A stretch of DNA of 64,000 nucleotides from Bacteroides sp. (GCA_015060765.1 SUXW01000006.1:1-64000), one strand, 5' to 3'. Counted from the first letter of the stretch, positions 16,875 through 26,777 are shown. Notes: generated by a model from the sequence alone, not told the origin. Translations and numbers: made by a program.

Positions 16875-17534
16875 TTATTCTTTACCGATAACCTTCCAAA
16901 TAAGAGCAGCAATAGCAGCACCTACAAACGGACCAACGATGAACACCCACAATTGGCTCAAAGCAACACCACCTTGGAACACTGCCGGAGCAATGGAACG
17001 AGCTGGATTTACAGAAGTACCTGTATAATGGATACCTACCAAGTGAATGAGGATCAATGACAAACCGATAGCCAAACCTGCGAAATTACCAGCACCTTTC
17101 TTTTCATCTGTTGTACCCAATACAACCAAAACAAAAATAGCAGTCAAAACAATTTCAGCAATCAATCCATTGATTACATCTCCAGAACATGCGTTTGCAC
17201 CAGTTGTCGTACCACCCGGAGTTAATCCCGATACCAATACAGCCAATAATGCAGAACCGATAAATGCACCAATAACTTGGAAAATCATATACATACCTGC
17301 ATCTTTACCACTGATACGTCCTGTCAAAAGACAACCCAATGTAATGGCCGGATTAATATGACATCCACTGATACCACCAATGGTATAAGCCATAGCTACA
17401 ACAGCCAAACCAAATGCCATAGCTGTACCAACTACAGAAGCTGTGTCAAGACCACAATTAAGACTAACGGCTGTGCCGCATCCCATCAGTACAAGAACCA
17501 TTGTACCAATCATTTCTGCTAAATACTTTTTCAT
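16875..17534 (-). CDS. aqpZ: Aquaporin Z-like channel (MIP family)
   Basis: The 219-residue inner-membrane protein has six hydrophobic helices and the two NPA half-helix motifs, GCHINPAITLG (about 60) and TSVNPARSIAPA (about 173). The Arg after the second NPA is the selectivity-filter arginine. The AqpZ-like start MKKYLAEMIGTMVLVLMGCGTAV favours water over glycerol transport. It is monocistronic, with a -7 box 36 bases upstream. Confidence 0.92.
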   Translation of the reverse strand: MKKYLAEMIGTMVLVLMGCGTAVSLNCGLDTASVVGTAMAFGLAVVAMAYTIGGISGCHINPAITLGCLLTGRISGKDAGMYMIFQVIGAFIGSALLAVLVSGLTPGGTTTGANACSGDVINGLIAEIVLTAIFVLVVLGTTDEKKGAGNFAGLAIGLSLILIHLVGIHYTGTSVNPARSIAPAVFQGGVALSQLWVFIVGPFVGAAIAALIWKVIGKE

Positions 17535-17569
17535 GATGTAGTAAAATTAAAATGTAAATAATATAGGTC

Positions 17570-17577
17570 CAAAAATA
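17570..17577 (-). promoter_or_regulatory. -7 promoter element for aqpZ
   Basis: TATTTTTG on the minus strand, 36 bases before the ATG at 17534. Confidence 0.5.
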
Positions 17578-17616
17578 TGAAAAAACTATTGAAATCACAA
17601 AAAAACTGTAAATTTT

Positions 17617-17835
17617 CTATTTTTCCAACACTTTCTTTATCTGTTGCAACAAGACAATACATCCCTGCATCTTGGGATTTTCATAACAAATATAAGCCTG
17701 CATAAACAACGATTCTACGGTTGTCGCTACATCAGGGATAAATGTAGATTGATTCAATTGCAATGTAGCCGGCAATTGCTGGGCATCAAACCATGCTTTG
17801 AGTTCATTGACTTCTTCAATTGTATGCGTCTTCAT
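17617..17835 (-). CDS. Small conserved protein, DUF6965-like
   Basis: The 72-residue soluble protein begins MKTHTIEEVNELKAWFDAQ and reads as three helices, resembling small Bacteroidetes proteins of the DUF6965 type. It starts 10 bases after the tamL stop and is probably cotranscribed with it. No motif suggests a function and there is no signal peptide. The family name is from recall and moderately certain. Confidence 0.6.
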   Translation of the reverse strand: MKTHTIEEVNELKAWFDAQQLPATLQLNQSTFIPDVATTVESLFMQAYICYENPKMQGCIVLLQQIKKVLEK

Positions 17836-17845
17836 ATATAACTTA

Positions 17846-20149
17846 TTAAAAAGGATAACCTACTGCAAAATGGAAAGCGAAATCACGGCTCATTCGAGGA
17901 CGAATCAACGGATATTTATCTTTTCCTTCCAACATTGGATTGACTGCTTTCATCCCTCCATCAAAACGTAAGATAAGGTAATCCAGATCCAAACGAATAC
18001 CCAAGCCATAAGCTACCGCTATTTGTTTATAGAAACTATCAAAACGAAAAGTTCCTTCTTCCTGGCCTTCGTATGTATTGATATTCCATATATTACCGGC
18101 ATCTATGAATGCCGCTCCATTAAATTTCCAAAATAAATGAGTACGATATTCAACATTCAAATCAAGTTTGATATCTCCTGTATGATTAATATAATTCACA
18201 ACTCCATCTGCTCCTTTGTAACTACCAGGTCCTAAAGAACGAACCGACCATCCACGTACACTGTTAGGTCCTCCTGAAAAATATCTTTTTTCAAAAGGAA
18301 GAGCTTGTGAATTTCCATATGGATAAGCAACACCCAAACCTATATGAAACACCAATGAATTACGATTATCTATAAGCAGATTCTGCGCAAAATCAAAATC
18401 TCCCTTTATGTATTGTGCAAAAGGTATATTGGCTATAACATATCCTTTATCTGTTTTCGGCCGACGATGAATCAATTTGGAAGCACCGTACAATAAATTA
18501 CCGGATTCTTCAATATTAAAACGGACAGAATATGAATTCCTATTTCCTATCATTTGGGAATTGTTTGCACTATTGTAACTGAATGTATAGCCCATTCGAA
18601 CAATCAGCAAATCTTCATAGCTCTTAATAAGAATCGAATTACGATCTGTCAAATTTTCCAAATAAGCCTTGAAAGTATTCGATTTCCAAGGTACATAGAT
18701 GTAGTTGACATCCAACAGATCGAATCTGTGTTGCGAACGGGTCTTATCCGTCCACCGATAGCTCCAAGATGCAGATGCCAACGTACGGGTAAACTCCGGA
18801 CGAAGTTGTGAATTGAACTTGACACCCACCTCCGATGTAGCTCTTATTTTTTTCTTGAATGCAGATGATAGAAAAGGGAACATGAATTCTGGGAAGTTCA
18901 AAGTACTTTCGATACCATATTCCTGATAGTCATCATTCTCATACCCTTCCTCCAAACCTGTAATGGCCTCATAAGCTCCACGCACTTTAAACGTAAACGT
19001 TTCGGAACCTTTAAATAGGTTTTTATGTTGGAATGTCATAGATGCAGCGGCTCCCAAGTCACCAGCAGAATTGGTACCCTCTATTTCAAAAGCAATGGAC
19101 TTGTCTTTATTTTTAGAAAGCAGTACATTAGCATCCAATAGCATGCTGTCTTTTCCCATGACCTCATTGAATCTGACATTCGTATATTTCAAGGCACGAA
19201 GACGTCCCATTGATGCATATGTATTCTGTACACTTTGTTCACTAAACAAAGTTCCCGGATTAATGTAGTTGAAATTAGCCAACACATTAGGACGAATATA
19301 AACATTATCTTTATAATAGATATTCAATCCTTTATAAAAAAGAGAATCATACGACTGATAATCATTATCAAACCGAGTAATATCATCAATCGTTATAAAA
19401 TTGACATTCCGGATTGAATATTGTTTATGAGAAACGGGTAAATCCTCTTTCCGCGCCCGATATGGCAAAAGTTTCATTGTAAGATCTACTTCAAAAGTAT
19501 TTCGGACAGTATCTGCCTGATAAACAATAAAATCTTTATTGAACTTAAAATAGCCGTTGTTTTGCAACAATTTGGTGATACGCTGACGTTCATTATCCAA
19601 AGCCACTACATCAAACGGCATCCCCTCTGACAATAAAGAATAAACGGAATCTTGCATTATCAATTCATTGATCATCCAATCATCAATTTGGTATGCAATA
19701 TGATTAATCCGATACAAACTATCCGTCTTGATGTTATAAGACAATTTAAGTTTATTCTTGTTGATAATGGTATCAAGACGAACCACAGCCCTCATATATC
19801 CCATATTACGGACTGCTTTCTCAATTTCACGTTGGGATTTTAATGCTATAGTTTCATCGTATATCTTCGGAGCATCTCCAATCTTTTGCAGAAAACGATT
19901 CATCCATTTAGAAGAATCCTTTCCCGAGATACAATATATACGCATAGGAATCTTTACCAGATTAAACCATTTTGCATTCGGATTCTGACGAATATAACTT
20001 GTAAACAGAGAAGGCTTCACTTCTTTGGAATCGGATACAACATCAACTTCATCCAACAGATATTGTTTATCCGGAATGAATTTATTGACCGAACACGAAC
20101 AAAGCATTAGGATTAATAACAAGCATATATGGATCCTTGAACTTTTCAT
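17846..20149 (-). CDS. tamL: TamL-type BamA/TamA-family outer-membrane lipoprotein
   Basis: The 767-residue protein has a lipoprotein signal (ICLLLILMLCSCS, lipidated Cys near 18-20) rather than the plain signal peptide of proteobacterial TamA. That is the mark of the Bacteroidetes TamL group of Omp85 proteins. POTRA-like repeats occupy about 25-370, including SIRNVNFITIDDITRFDN. The rest is a 16-strand barrel with the Omp85 motif FEKRYFSGGPNSVRGW (the VRGW/VRGF lid-lock element) and the terminal strand DFAFHFAVGYPF. It probably helps assemble or export outer-membrane proteins with TamB. No tamB is seen next to it. Confidence 0.85.
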   Translation of the reverse strand: MKSSRIHICLLLILMLCSCSVNKFIPDKQYLLDEVDVVSDSKEVKPSLFTSYIRQNPNAKWFNLVKIPMRIYCISGKDSSKWMNRFLQKIGDAPKIYDETIALKSQREIEKAVRNMGYMRAVVRLDTIINKNKLKLSYNIKTDSLYRINHIAYQIDDWMINELIMQDSVYSLLSEGMPFDVVALDNERQRITKLLQNNGYFKFNKDFIVYQADTVRNTFEVDLTMKLLPYRARKEDLPVSHKQYSIRNVNFITIDDITRFDNDYQSYDSLFYKGLNIYYKDNVYIRPNVLANFNYINPGTLFSEQSVQNTYASMGRLRALKYTNVRFNEVMGKDSMLLDANVLLSKNKDKSIAFEIEGTNSAGDLGAAASMTFQHKNLFKGSETFTFKVRGAYEAITGLEEGYENDDYQEYGIESTLNFPEFMFPFLSSAFKKKIRATSEVGVKFNSQLRPEFTRTLASASWSYRWTDKTRSQHRFDLLDVNYIYVPWKSNTFKAYLENLTDRNSILIKSYEDLLIVRMGYTFSYNSANNSQMIGNRNSYSVRFNIEESGNLLYGASKLIHRRPKTDKGYVIANIPFAQYIKGDFDFAQNLLIDNRNSLVFHIGLGVAYPYGNSQALPFEKRYFSGGPNSVRGWSVRSLGPGSYKGADGVVNYINHTGDIKLDLNVEYRTHLFWKFNGAAFIDAGNIWNINTYEGQEEGTFRFDSFYKQIAVAYGLGIRLDLDYLILRFDGGMKAVNPMLEGKDKYPLIRPRMSRDFAFHFAVGYPF

Positions 20150-20178
20150 CTTATCTATTTAGCTTCTCATTTTTTGTA

Positions 20179-20186
20179 CAAATATA
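20179..20186 (-). promoter_or_regulatory. -7 promoter element for tamL
   Basis: TATATTTG on the minus strand, 30 bases before the ATG at 20149. Confidence 0.55.
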
Positions 20187-20209
20187 GGTATAAATTGAAA
20201 ATATCTTTT

Positions 20210-20217
20210 TAGCTTTG
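20210..20217 (+). promoter_or_regulatory. -7 promoter element for the SpoU methyltransferase gene
   Basis: TAGCTTTG matches TAnnTTTG and lies 33 bases before the ATG at 20251, back to back with the tamL promoter. Confidence 0.5.
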
Positions 20218-20250
20218 CCATGAATTATTCGTTATTAACCGCAAATAATC

Positions 20251-21006
20251 ATGCTCAGTAAGAATAAAATCAAATACATCCATTCATTAGAATTAAAAAA
20301 GAATCGGAAGGAAGAATGTGTCTTTGTAGCCGAAGGTCCCAAATTAGTGGAAGAATTAATCAATCACTTCGCTTGTCGCCTATTGTTGTCAACTCCCAAT
20401 TGGTTGAAACAACATCCGCATCTGAACGCTCAAGAAATCATCGAAGTTACATCAGAAGAACTTACACGAGCCAGTTTGTTGAAAACCCCTCAAGAAGTAT
20501 TAGCCGTTTTTGTACAACCAAATGAAGAATCGGTTACCAATCATGCGAACCAAGGCTTATGTCTGGCATTGGATGATATACAAGACCCAGGTAATTTAGG
20601 TACTATCATTCGTATAGCTGACTGGTTTGGAATTGAACATATTTATTGTTCCTTAAATACAGTAGATGTATATAATCCCAAAGTAGTACAAGCCACTATG
20701 GGTGCCTTGGCTAGGGTAAAAATACATTATGTTGACTTACCTTCATTCATTACAACATTACCCACAAACACCCCTGTATATGGAACGTTCCTTGATGGTA
20801 ACAATATGTACGAAGAAAGTTTGTCACCCAATGGAATAATAGTTATGGGAAATGAAGGAAATGGTATCAGTGACAATGTATCAAAGCTAATCAACCAACG
20901 TCTTTATATACCCAATTTCCCTAAAGATAGACCTACATCAGAATCACTGAACGTAGCTACTGCTACAGCTATCATATGCGCTGAATTTAGAAGAAGACTA
21001 ACTTAA
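20251..21006 (+). CDS. TrmH/SpoU-family RNA 2'-O-methyltransferase
   Basis: The 251-residue protein has an N-terminal substrate-binding region (KKNRKEECVFVAEGPKLVEEL) and a SPOUT knot domain. Its three motifs are LDDIQDPGNLGTIIRIADWFG (motif 1), GNEGNGIS (motif 2) and SLNVATATAII (motif 3). It methylates a ribose in rRNA or tRNA using S-adenosylmethionine; the exact target cannot be read from the sequence. It is divergent from tamL and overlaps the convergent hypothetical gene by 9 bases. Confidence 0.88.
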   Translation: MLSKNKIKYIHSLELKKNRKEECVFVAEGPKLVEELINHFACRLLLSTPNWLKQHPHLNAQEIIEVTSEELTRASLLKTPQEVLAVFVQPNEESVTNHANQGLCLALDDIQDPGNLGTIIRIADWFGIEHIYCSLNTVDVYNPKVVQATMGALARVKIHYVDLPSFITTLPTNTPVYGTFLDGNNMYEESLSPNGIIVMGNEGNGISDNVSKLINQRLYIPNFPKDRPTSESLNVATATAIICAEFRRRLT

Positions 21007-21312
21007 TCTTTTCAAGGTACTGATTGATGAAAATTCCTCTTTATTGAAATCAAAATTCGAAATATGCCATGCATATAATAAAGCATTGGGAGAAGCTGAT
21101 GATTTTTGAAGCAACTGATGAAAATTTTGTTCGAACGTAATATCTTTGACCTCTGACAATATTACAACACCACCAATCCATTCTGTTGCATCCAATTCAT
21201 CTTTCAACAATGCAAAGGAAATAACACATCCTTCATCATCCAAACAAACAACAGATGGAGACAAATACTCATTAGATGAAAGATACAATCTATTGCAAGC
21301 GTATTTTTTCAT
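20998..21312 (-). CDS. Hypothetical protein after the DUF4296 gene
   Basis: I do not recognise this 104-residue protein. It is soluble, with no signal peptide, starts MKKYACNRLYLSSNEYLSPSVV and has a beta-rich first half (CLDDEGCVISFALLKDE, WIGGVVILSE) followed by helices. Its start overlaps the end of the DUF4296 lipoprotein gene by 23 bases in another frame, which indicates translational coupling. Its end overlaps trmH-like convergently by 9 bases. The tight packing supports a real gene. Confidence 0.65.
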   Translation of the reverse strand: MKKYACNRLYLSSNEYLSPSVVCLDDEGCVISFALLKDELDATEWIGGVVILSEVKDITFEQNFHQLLQKSSASPNALLYAWHISNFDFNKEEFSSISTLKRLS

Positions 21313-22153
21313 CTGGGGCTATCTCTTTCAATTTTTCCGAATGAATTTTAGGCTCACGTACTTGGGTAGTAGGAATCGAGTCTTGAGACACTTCGACCGA
21401 ATCTTTTTCCATATGATACTTAGTCATGGATAAATCATTGACCAACAAACTGGCAATTTGAGAAGAATCTGCCTTCAAATAAATAAAACCTTGGACTTTT
21501 CGAATATTGTATGCTGAATCTGAATGCAAATAAATACTATCCATACCCGACGATACAATTTGTTTACTTTGTCCTATTACAGAATCATTGTCAAACATCA
21601 CATTCAATGCCATAGTAGCTTGTCCTTCAGCCAAAAATGTATAATTTGCCTTCCATAAAAAAGCATCTTTTGAATGGAAATTACTATCGGCCGTCAATTC
21701 AAAAGTAAACATATTGTTCAACGGTGTAGAAGTCAACCAATAAAGAGTACGATAGGGCCATACACTAACGGTATCACCTGGCATAGAAACAAATTCACCC
21801 TCTTGACGTGCTTCCAAAAACATTGTAACATGTTGCTTTTCTTTTCTGAAACGTTCACTCAAATTGGTATATATAGCAGCAAGTTCACCTGTATGTCGAG
21901 TATACCAAACCATAGAAGAATCAAATTCAGCCTCTGTTATATTATGTTTCTGGTAAATATAATTCATATAAGAGGTTTTCATGTAGTTATCCGTATAATT
22001 GAGATTAGCCGACATCCCTAAAGACAAATGGTAATCATATAAAATATTTTCCATTTGTGCCGGTGGTATTACTTCATCAGGCATCTGATCTCCGCAACCA
22101 ACAATAATAAACAATCCTATTGTAAGGATAAGCCCATGAATCTTTCTTATCAT
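21290..22153 (-). CDS. DUF4296 lipoprotein
   Basis: I chose the ATG at 22153, one base after the lspA stop, rather than an in-frame ATG 21 bases upstream inside lspA. The 287-residue product starts MIRKIHGLILTIGLFIIVGC, a lipobox with the lipidated Cys at residue 20. The following PDEVIPPAQMENILYDYHLSLGMS matches the DUF4296 domain found in Bacteroidetes lipoproteins. Function is unknown. It lies directly behind lspA, the enzyme that would cleave its own signal peptide. Confidence 0.85.
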   Translation of the reverse strand: MIRKIHGLILTIGLFIIVGCGDQMPDEVIPPAQMENILYDYHLSLGMSANLNYTDNYMKTSYMNYIYQKHNITEAEFDSSMVWYTRHTGELAAIYTNLSERFRKEKQHVTMFLEARQEGEFVSMPGDTVSVWPYRTLYWLTSTPLNNMFTFELTADSNFHSKDAFLWKANYTFLAEGQATMALNVMFDNDSVIGQSKQIVSSGMDSIYLHSDSAYNIRKVQGFIYLKADSSQIASLLVNDLSMTKYHMEKDSVEVSQDSIPTTQVREPKIHSEKLKEIAPDEKIRLQ

Positions 22154-22154
22154 T

Positions 22155-22805
22155 TCATTTTTCTTTTTTAGCATCTATAACCGCATCAGATTGCTTCATG
22201 TTTTCATTCAAATATTTGCTGTAGAACAATATCAAAGCGATTATACCACAACTGATAGCCGCATCAGCAAAATTGAAGATTGGACTGAAAAAGATGAAAT
22301 GTTCGCCTCCTACAAAAGGTATCCATTCCGGCCAATTGGTATCAATGATTGGAAAATAAAACATATCAACCACTTTACCGTAAAACCATTCTGAATAACC
22401 TTCACCTATAGGAACACAGGTTGCAATGGAAGAATGAGTACTTTCACTGAACAATACTCCATAAAACACACAATCAATAATATTACCTATAGCACCTGCA
22501 AGTATCAAAGATATACATACAATATATCCCGTTTTCAATCCTCGTTTGATTATTTTAATCAAATAACCAATTATCAAAGCTACCGCTACAATACGGAAAG
22601 AAGTAAGAAACAGTTTCCCAATTATTTCCATACCGAAAGCCATACCGTTATTTTCAGTGAAATAAATAAAAAACCAATCTGTTACACGTATACTTTCATG
22701 CCAAAACATATGAGTTTTCACCCATATTTTTATCACCTGGTCTATGATAAGTACCACTAAGATGATGAGAATTGAAAGTTGTCCTTTAGTTAGAAATTTC
22801 TTCAT
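22155..22805 (-). CDS. lspA: Lipoprotein signal peptidase (signal peptidase II)
   Basis: The 216-residue membrane protein removes signal peptides from prolipoproteins after diacylglyceryl modification. Four hydrophobic helices are clear. Catalytic regions are ENNGMAFGM, AGAIGNIIDCVFYGVL and IFNFADAAISCG, holding the two active-site aspartates. Bacteroidetes LspA is longer than the E. coli protein because of a loop between the aspartates (SESTHSS...EWFYGKVVDMFYFP), as seen here. It is separated from dksA by a terminator-like hairpin and coupled to the DUF4296 gene. Confidence 0.93.
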   Translation of the reverse strand: MKKFLTKGQLSILIILVVLIIDQVIKIWVKTHMFWHESIRVTDWFFIYFTENNGMAFGMEIIGKLFLTSFRIVAVALIIGYLIKIIKRGLKTGYIVCISLILAGAIGNIIDCVFYGVLFSESTHSSIATCVPIGEGYSEWFYGKVVDMFYFPIIDTNWPEWIPFVGGEHFIFFSPIFNFADAAISCGIIALILFYSKYLNENMKQSDAVIDAKKEK

Positions 22806-22818
22806 TCAGTCTTTGTAT

Positions 22819-22877
22819 AAAAAAGCCATTCCAAACAAAGGGAATATCTGATGAGACCTCTTTGTATAGAATGGCTT
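22819..22877 (-). terminator. Large hairpin with T-run between dksA and lspA
   Basis: On the minus strand AAGCCATTC (22869-22877) pairs with GAATGGCTT (22823-22831). The inner segments ACAAAG and CTTTGT also pair, and six Ts follow. It lies in the dksA-lspA gap and may be a partial terminator that lowers lspA expression relative to ileS/dksA. Confidence 0.65.
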
Positions 22878-22888
22878 ACGCTCATTAA

Positions 22889-23269
22889 TTATTTGCTTCC
22901 TCCTTGTTTGGCTTCAATGCTCAAAGTTGCATGGGGAACAGCACGAAGTCTTCCTGCAGGAATCAGTTTACCTGTTTCACGGCAAATTCCGTATGTTTTG
23001 TTTTCAATACGAATCAAAGCAGCCTGAAGATTCTGAATAAATTTTTGCTGACGGGCAGCCAGACGGGTCGTTTCTTCTTTAGAAAGAGTATTGGCTCCTT
23101 CTTCAAGAATCTTATATGTAGGAGATGTATCGTCCACATCATTCCCGTCTTTATTCATAATTGTACTTTTCAATCTGTCATAGTCACGTTGTGCCAATTC
23201 TAACTTTTCCATGATAATGGCTCGAAATTCTTCGAGTTCCGCATCCGAGTATCTAGTCTTTTCAGCCAT
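22889..23269 (-). CDS. dksA: TraR/DksA-family transcription regulator with reduced zinc motif
   Basis: The 126-residue protein has a DksA-like coiled coil (about 10-85, EEFRAIIMEKLELAQRDYDRLK... with an Asp-rich NKDGNDVDDTSPT tip region). The C-terminal segment is TYGICRETGKLIPAGRLRAVPHATLSIEA. Only one of the four zinc-ligand cysteines is present, as in many Bacteroidetes homologues. It probably binds the RNA polymerase secondary channel. It is 25 bases downstream of ileS. Confidence 0.85.
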   Translation of the reverse strand: MAEKTRYSDAELEEFRAIIMEKLELAQRDYDRLKSTIMNKDGNDVDDTSPTYKILEEGANTLSKEETTRLAARQQKFIQNLQAALIRIENKTYGICRETGKLIPAGRLRAVPHATLSIEAKQGGSK

Positions 23270-23294
23270 AACATATAGTATTTAAAGGTTAATA

Positions 23295-26200
23295 TTATTC
23301 TTTCATTACATTTATCCATAATGTAAAACCGTCAAATTCGAGTTCGGTTCCTTCATTTATATTCGCTAAATCCAATGAGTGAGCCAAAACCTGATTACAA
23401 ATATAGTCATTGTATTCATTGATTGCAGCATCTGTATGTTCATTTCTTGAAAGAACGACACGAATCTTGTCGGTTATTTCAAAACCACTACTCTTACGGA
23501 TATTTTGAATCTTGCTTACCAATTCACGGGCAATACCTTCACGACGAAGTTCATCGGTTACTACAGTATCCAAAGCTACAGTTAGAGTTCCCTCATTCGT
23601 AACAACCCATCCCGGAATATCTTCGCTGAAGATTTCAACTTCGCCAGCTTCGATTTCAACCGGTGTACCATTCAAGTCGAGAGTGAGCTTACCGTTGTTT
23701 TCCAATTCTGCAATTTGTTCTTGGCTCATAGCGGTTACAGCAGCAGCCACTTGCTTCATCAACGGACCGAACTTTTTACCCATAATCTTGAAGTTACACT
23801 TAACCTTCTTCACGAGAATGTCTGATGCACCTTCCACAAAGTCGATTTCTTTGATATTCACTTCGTTCATGATGAGCGACTTCACTGCTTCAAGACGTTC
23901 CTTTGTCAAGGCATCTACCGGAATCATCAACTTCTGGAGCGGTTGCTTCACGATGATGTTGATTTTCTTACGGAGAGCCAAGCCCATAGAAGATACCTTC
24001 TGAGCCAACTCCATACGATTTTCGAGTTCCTTGTCAATGATGCTTTCGTTGCATACCGGGAACTTGGCGAGGTGTACAGATACCACGTTGTCACGGCCGG
24101 TAGCTTCGATGAGGTTCATGTACATTTGGTCGGCATAGAATGGAGAAATCGGAGCCATCAACTTAGCTACAGTTTCCAAGCAGACATACAATGTCTGATA
24201 AGCGGCAAGCTTGTCTTGTGAGTAACCTGTACCCCAGAAACGCTTGCGGCAAAGACGAACGTACCAATTAGAAAGGTTATCGTTCACGAAGTCATTGATG
24301 AGACGACCTGCCTTGGTTGGTTCATAGTCAGCATAGCAAGCATCCACTTCTTTGATCAACGAATTGAGTTCTGAAAGAATCCAACGGTCAATTTCCGGAC
24401 GTTCAGCTACCGGTACTTCAGCTTCAGCGTATGTAAATCCGTCGAGGTTAGCATACGGAGCGAAGAACTTGTAGGTATTGTGGAGGGTACCGAAGAACTT
24501 GCGGGTTACTTCCATCACGCCTTCCACGTCGAACTTCAAGTTGTCCCATGGCGATGCATTGGTAATCATGTACCAACGCAATGGGTCGGATCCGTATTGT
24601 TCGATGGCACCGAACGGGTCAACGGCATTACCCAGACGCTTCGACATTTTGTTACCGTTCTTGTCGAGCACGAGACCGTTCGAGATAACATTCTTATAAG
24701 AGATGCTATCGAATACCATGGTTGCAATGGCATGGAGGGTAAAGAACCAACCACGAGTCTGATCCACACCTTCGGCGATGAAGTCGGCCGGATAGTAAGT
24801 GCGGTTATCCACGATTTCCTTGTTTTCGAACGGATAGTGGAGCTGAGCATAAGGCATTGCCCCCGAGTCGAACCATACGTCAATCAAGTCAAGTTCACGC
24901 TTCATTGGCTTTCCTGATGGAGAAACCAAAGTGATGTCATCCACGTACGGACGATGGAGGTCAATCTTGTCGTAGTTCTCCTTATTATATATACCGGGTT
25001 CGAAGCCCATTTCCTTGTAGGGATTCGAGATCATGAAACCGGCAGCGATAGCCTTTTCGATTTCGTTGTAGAGTTCTTCCACCGAACCGATGCAGATTTC
25101 TTCGCCTTCTTCGCTACGCCAGATAGGAAGCGGAGTACCCCAATAACGTGAACGGCTCAAGTTCCAGTCGTTCAAGTTTTCGAGCCACTTGCCGAAACGG
25201 CCTGTACCGGTTGATTCCGGTTTCCAGTTGATGGTCTTGTTGAGTTCCATCATGCGTTCCTTGGCGGCGGTAGAGCGGATGAACCAGCTATCAAGCGGGT
25301 AGTACAATACCGGCTTGTCGGTACGCCAGCAGTGCGGATAGTTGTGCACATGCTTTTCAATCTTGAAGGCCTTGTTTTCACCCTTCATATTGATGCAGAT
25401 AAATACATCGAGAGACTCAGCTTGTTGAGCAGCCTTTTCATCGTACTTTCCATCCACGGTGAACTGAGGGTCGTAAGCGTTCTTCACCCAACGGCCTTCA
25501 TACTCCTTATATAGTTCTTTATTTACGCAAGCGTTTAAGAATGTTTCATCCAATTCATCCATCTTGTAAAACTTACCTGTAAGGTCTACCATAGGACGAG
25601 TTTCACCCTTTTTGTTGATCATAAAGAGTGAAGGTATACCAGCCGCTTTCGCTACAAAGGCGTCGTCCGCACCAAATGTCGGAGCAATGTGTACAATACC
25701 TGTACCATCTTCTGTTGTAACATAATCGCCTGGGATTACGCGGAATGCTTGAGCCGAAGCATCAGACCAATTACCATTTTCATCCACACTTACAGGCTTC
25801 ACCCATGGAAGGAGTTGCTCGTACTCCATGTCCACGAGATCAGTACCTTTGTACTCGCCTACCACCTTAAACGGAACGAGCTTGTCACCCGGCTTGTAAT
25901 CTTCAAGGGCAAGTTCAGCGGCCTTCGGGTTGAAATGCATATTCAGAAGAGCCTTGGCCAATACCACGGTCATCTTTTCACCCGAGTAGCTGTTGTAAGT
26001 CTGAACGGCTACATAGTCAATCTTCGGACCCACACAAAGCGCCACGTTCGATGGCAATGTCCATGGAGTGGTTGTCCAAGCGATAAAGTACGGAGTACCC
26101 CACTCTGCCATTTCCGGTTTTGGGTTCTTCATCTTGAACTGACCGATCACGGTAGTGTCCTTCACGTCACGATAGCAACCCGGTTGGTTCAATTCGTGCG

Positions 26201-26777
26201 AGCTCAAGCCAGTACCTGCAGCTGGAGAATACGGTTGGATAGTGTAACCCTTGTAGAGCAAGCCCTTGTTGTAAAGTTGCTTCAAGAGCCACCAAAGGGT
26301 TTCAATGTAACGGTTATCATAAGTGATATATGGATCGTCCAAGTCCACCCAATAACCCATTTTATGAGTAAGGTCGGTCCATTCCTTGGTAAATTTCATC
26401 ACGTCCTTGCGGCAAGCAGCATTGTATTCAGCTACAGAAATAGTCTTACCAATATCTTCTTTGGTAATACCCATTGCCTTTTCCACACCGAGTTCTACCG
26501 GAAGACCGTGGGTGTCCCAGCCTGCCTTACGCTTTACCTGAAATCCCTTCATAGTCTTGTATCGGCAGAAAGTATCCTTGATAGTACGTGCCATTACGTG
26601 ATGAATACCAGGCATACCGTTTGCTGAAGGAGGACCTTCGTAAAAGACGAAAGAAGGACATCCTTCACGTTCTGTCATACTTTTGGAGAATACATCATTT
26701 TCATCCCATTTAGCCAACACTTCCTTGTTCACTTGCGAAAGGTTGAGCTGGGAGAGTTCTGCGAATTTCTTACTCAT
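23295..26777 (-). CDS. ileS: Isoleucyl-tRNA synthetase
   Basis: The 1160-residue class Ia synthetase charges tRNA-Ile. The HIGH-type motif is GMPGIHHVMAR near residue 55. The CP1 editing domain occupies about 190-400 (IAWTTTPWTLPSN...) and the KMSKS motif reads KMSKRLGNAVDP near 698. An anticodon-binding domain and a long C-terminal part follow. The length fits the eukaryote-like long form common in Bacteroidetes. It heads the ileS-dksA-lspA run and has a consensus -7 box about 50 bases upstream. Confidence 0.97.
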   Translation of the reverse strand: MSKKFAELSQLNLSQVNKEVLAKWDENDVFSKSMTEREGCPSFVFYEGPPSANGMPGIHHVMARTIKDTFCRYKTMKGFQVKRKAGWDTHGLPVELGVEKAMGITKEDIGKTISVAEYNAACRKDVMKFTKEWTDLTHKMGYWVDLDDPYITYDNRYIETLWWLLKQLYNKGLLYKGYTIQPYSPAAGTGLSSHELNQPGCYRDVKDTTVIGQFKMKNPKPEMAEWGTPYFIAWTTTPWTLPSNVALCVGPKIDYVAVQTYNSYSGEKMTVVLAKALLNMHFNPKAAELALEDYKPGDKLVPFKVVGEYKGTDLVDMEYEQLLPWVKPVSVDENGNWSDASAQAFRVIPGDYVTTEDGTGIVHIAPTFGADDAFVAKAAGIPSLFMINKKGETRPMVDLTGKFYKMDELDETFLNACVNKELYKEYEGRWVKNAYDPQFTVDGKYDEKAAQQAESLDVFICINMKGENKAFKIEKHVHNYPHCWRTDKPVLYYPLDSWFIRSTAAKERMMELNKTINWKPESTGTGRFGKWLENLNDWNLSRSRYWGTPLPIWRSEEGEEICIGSVEELYNEIEKAIAAGFMISNPYKEMGFEPGIYNKENYDKIDLHRPYVDDITLVSPSGKPMKRELDLIDVWFDSGAMPYAQLHYPFENKEIVDNRTYYPADFIAEGVDQTRGWFFTLHAIATMVFDSISYKNVISNGLVLDKNGNKMSKRLGNAVDPFGAIEQYGSDPLRWYMITNASPWDNLKFDVEGVMEVTRKFFGTLHNTYKFFAPYANLDGFTYAEAEVPVAERPEIDRWILSELNSLIKEVDACYADYEPTKAGRLINDFVNDNLSNWYVRLCRKRFWGTGYSQDKLAAYQTLYVCLETVAKLMAPISPFYADQMYMNLIEATGRDNVVSVHLAKFPVCNESIIDKELENRMELAQKVSSMGLALRKKINIIVKQPLQKLMIPVDALTKERLEAVKSLIMNEVNIKEIDFVEGASDILVKKVKCNFKIMGKKFGPLMKQVAAAVTAMSQEQIAELENNGKLTLDLNGTPVEIEAGEVEIFSEDIPGWVVTNEGTLTVALDTVVTDELRREGIARELVSKIQNIRKSSGFEITDKIRVVLSRNEHTDAAINEYNDYICNQVLAHSLDLANINEGTELEFDGFTLWINVMKE

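Noticed and set aside
25689-26627. Plus-strand 312-codon ORF inside ileS
   Set aside because: It is fully antisense to a conserved part of ileS and has a composition typical of shadow frames.
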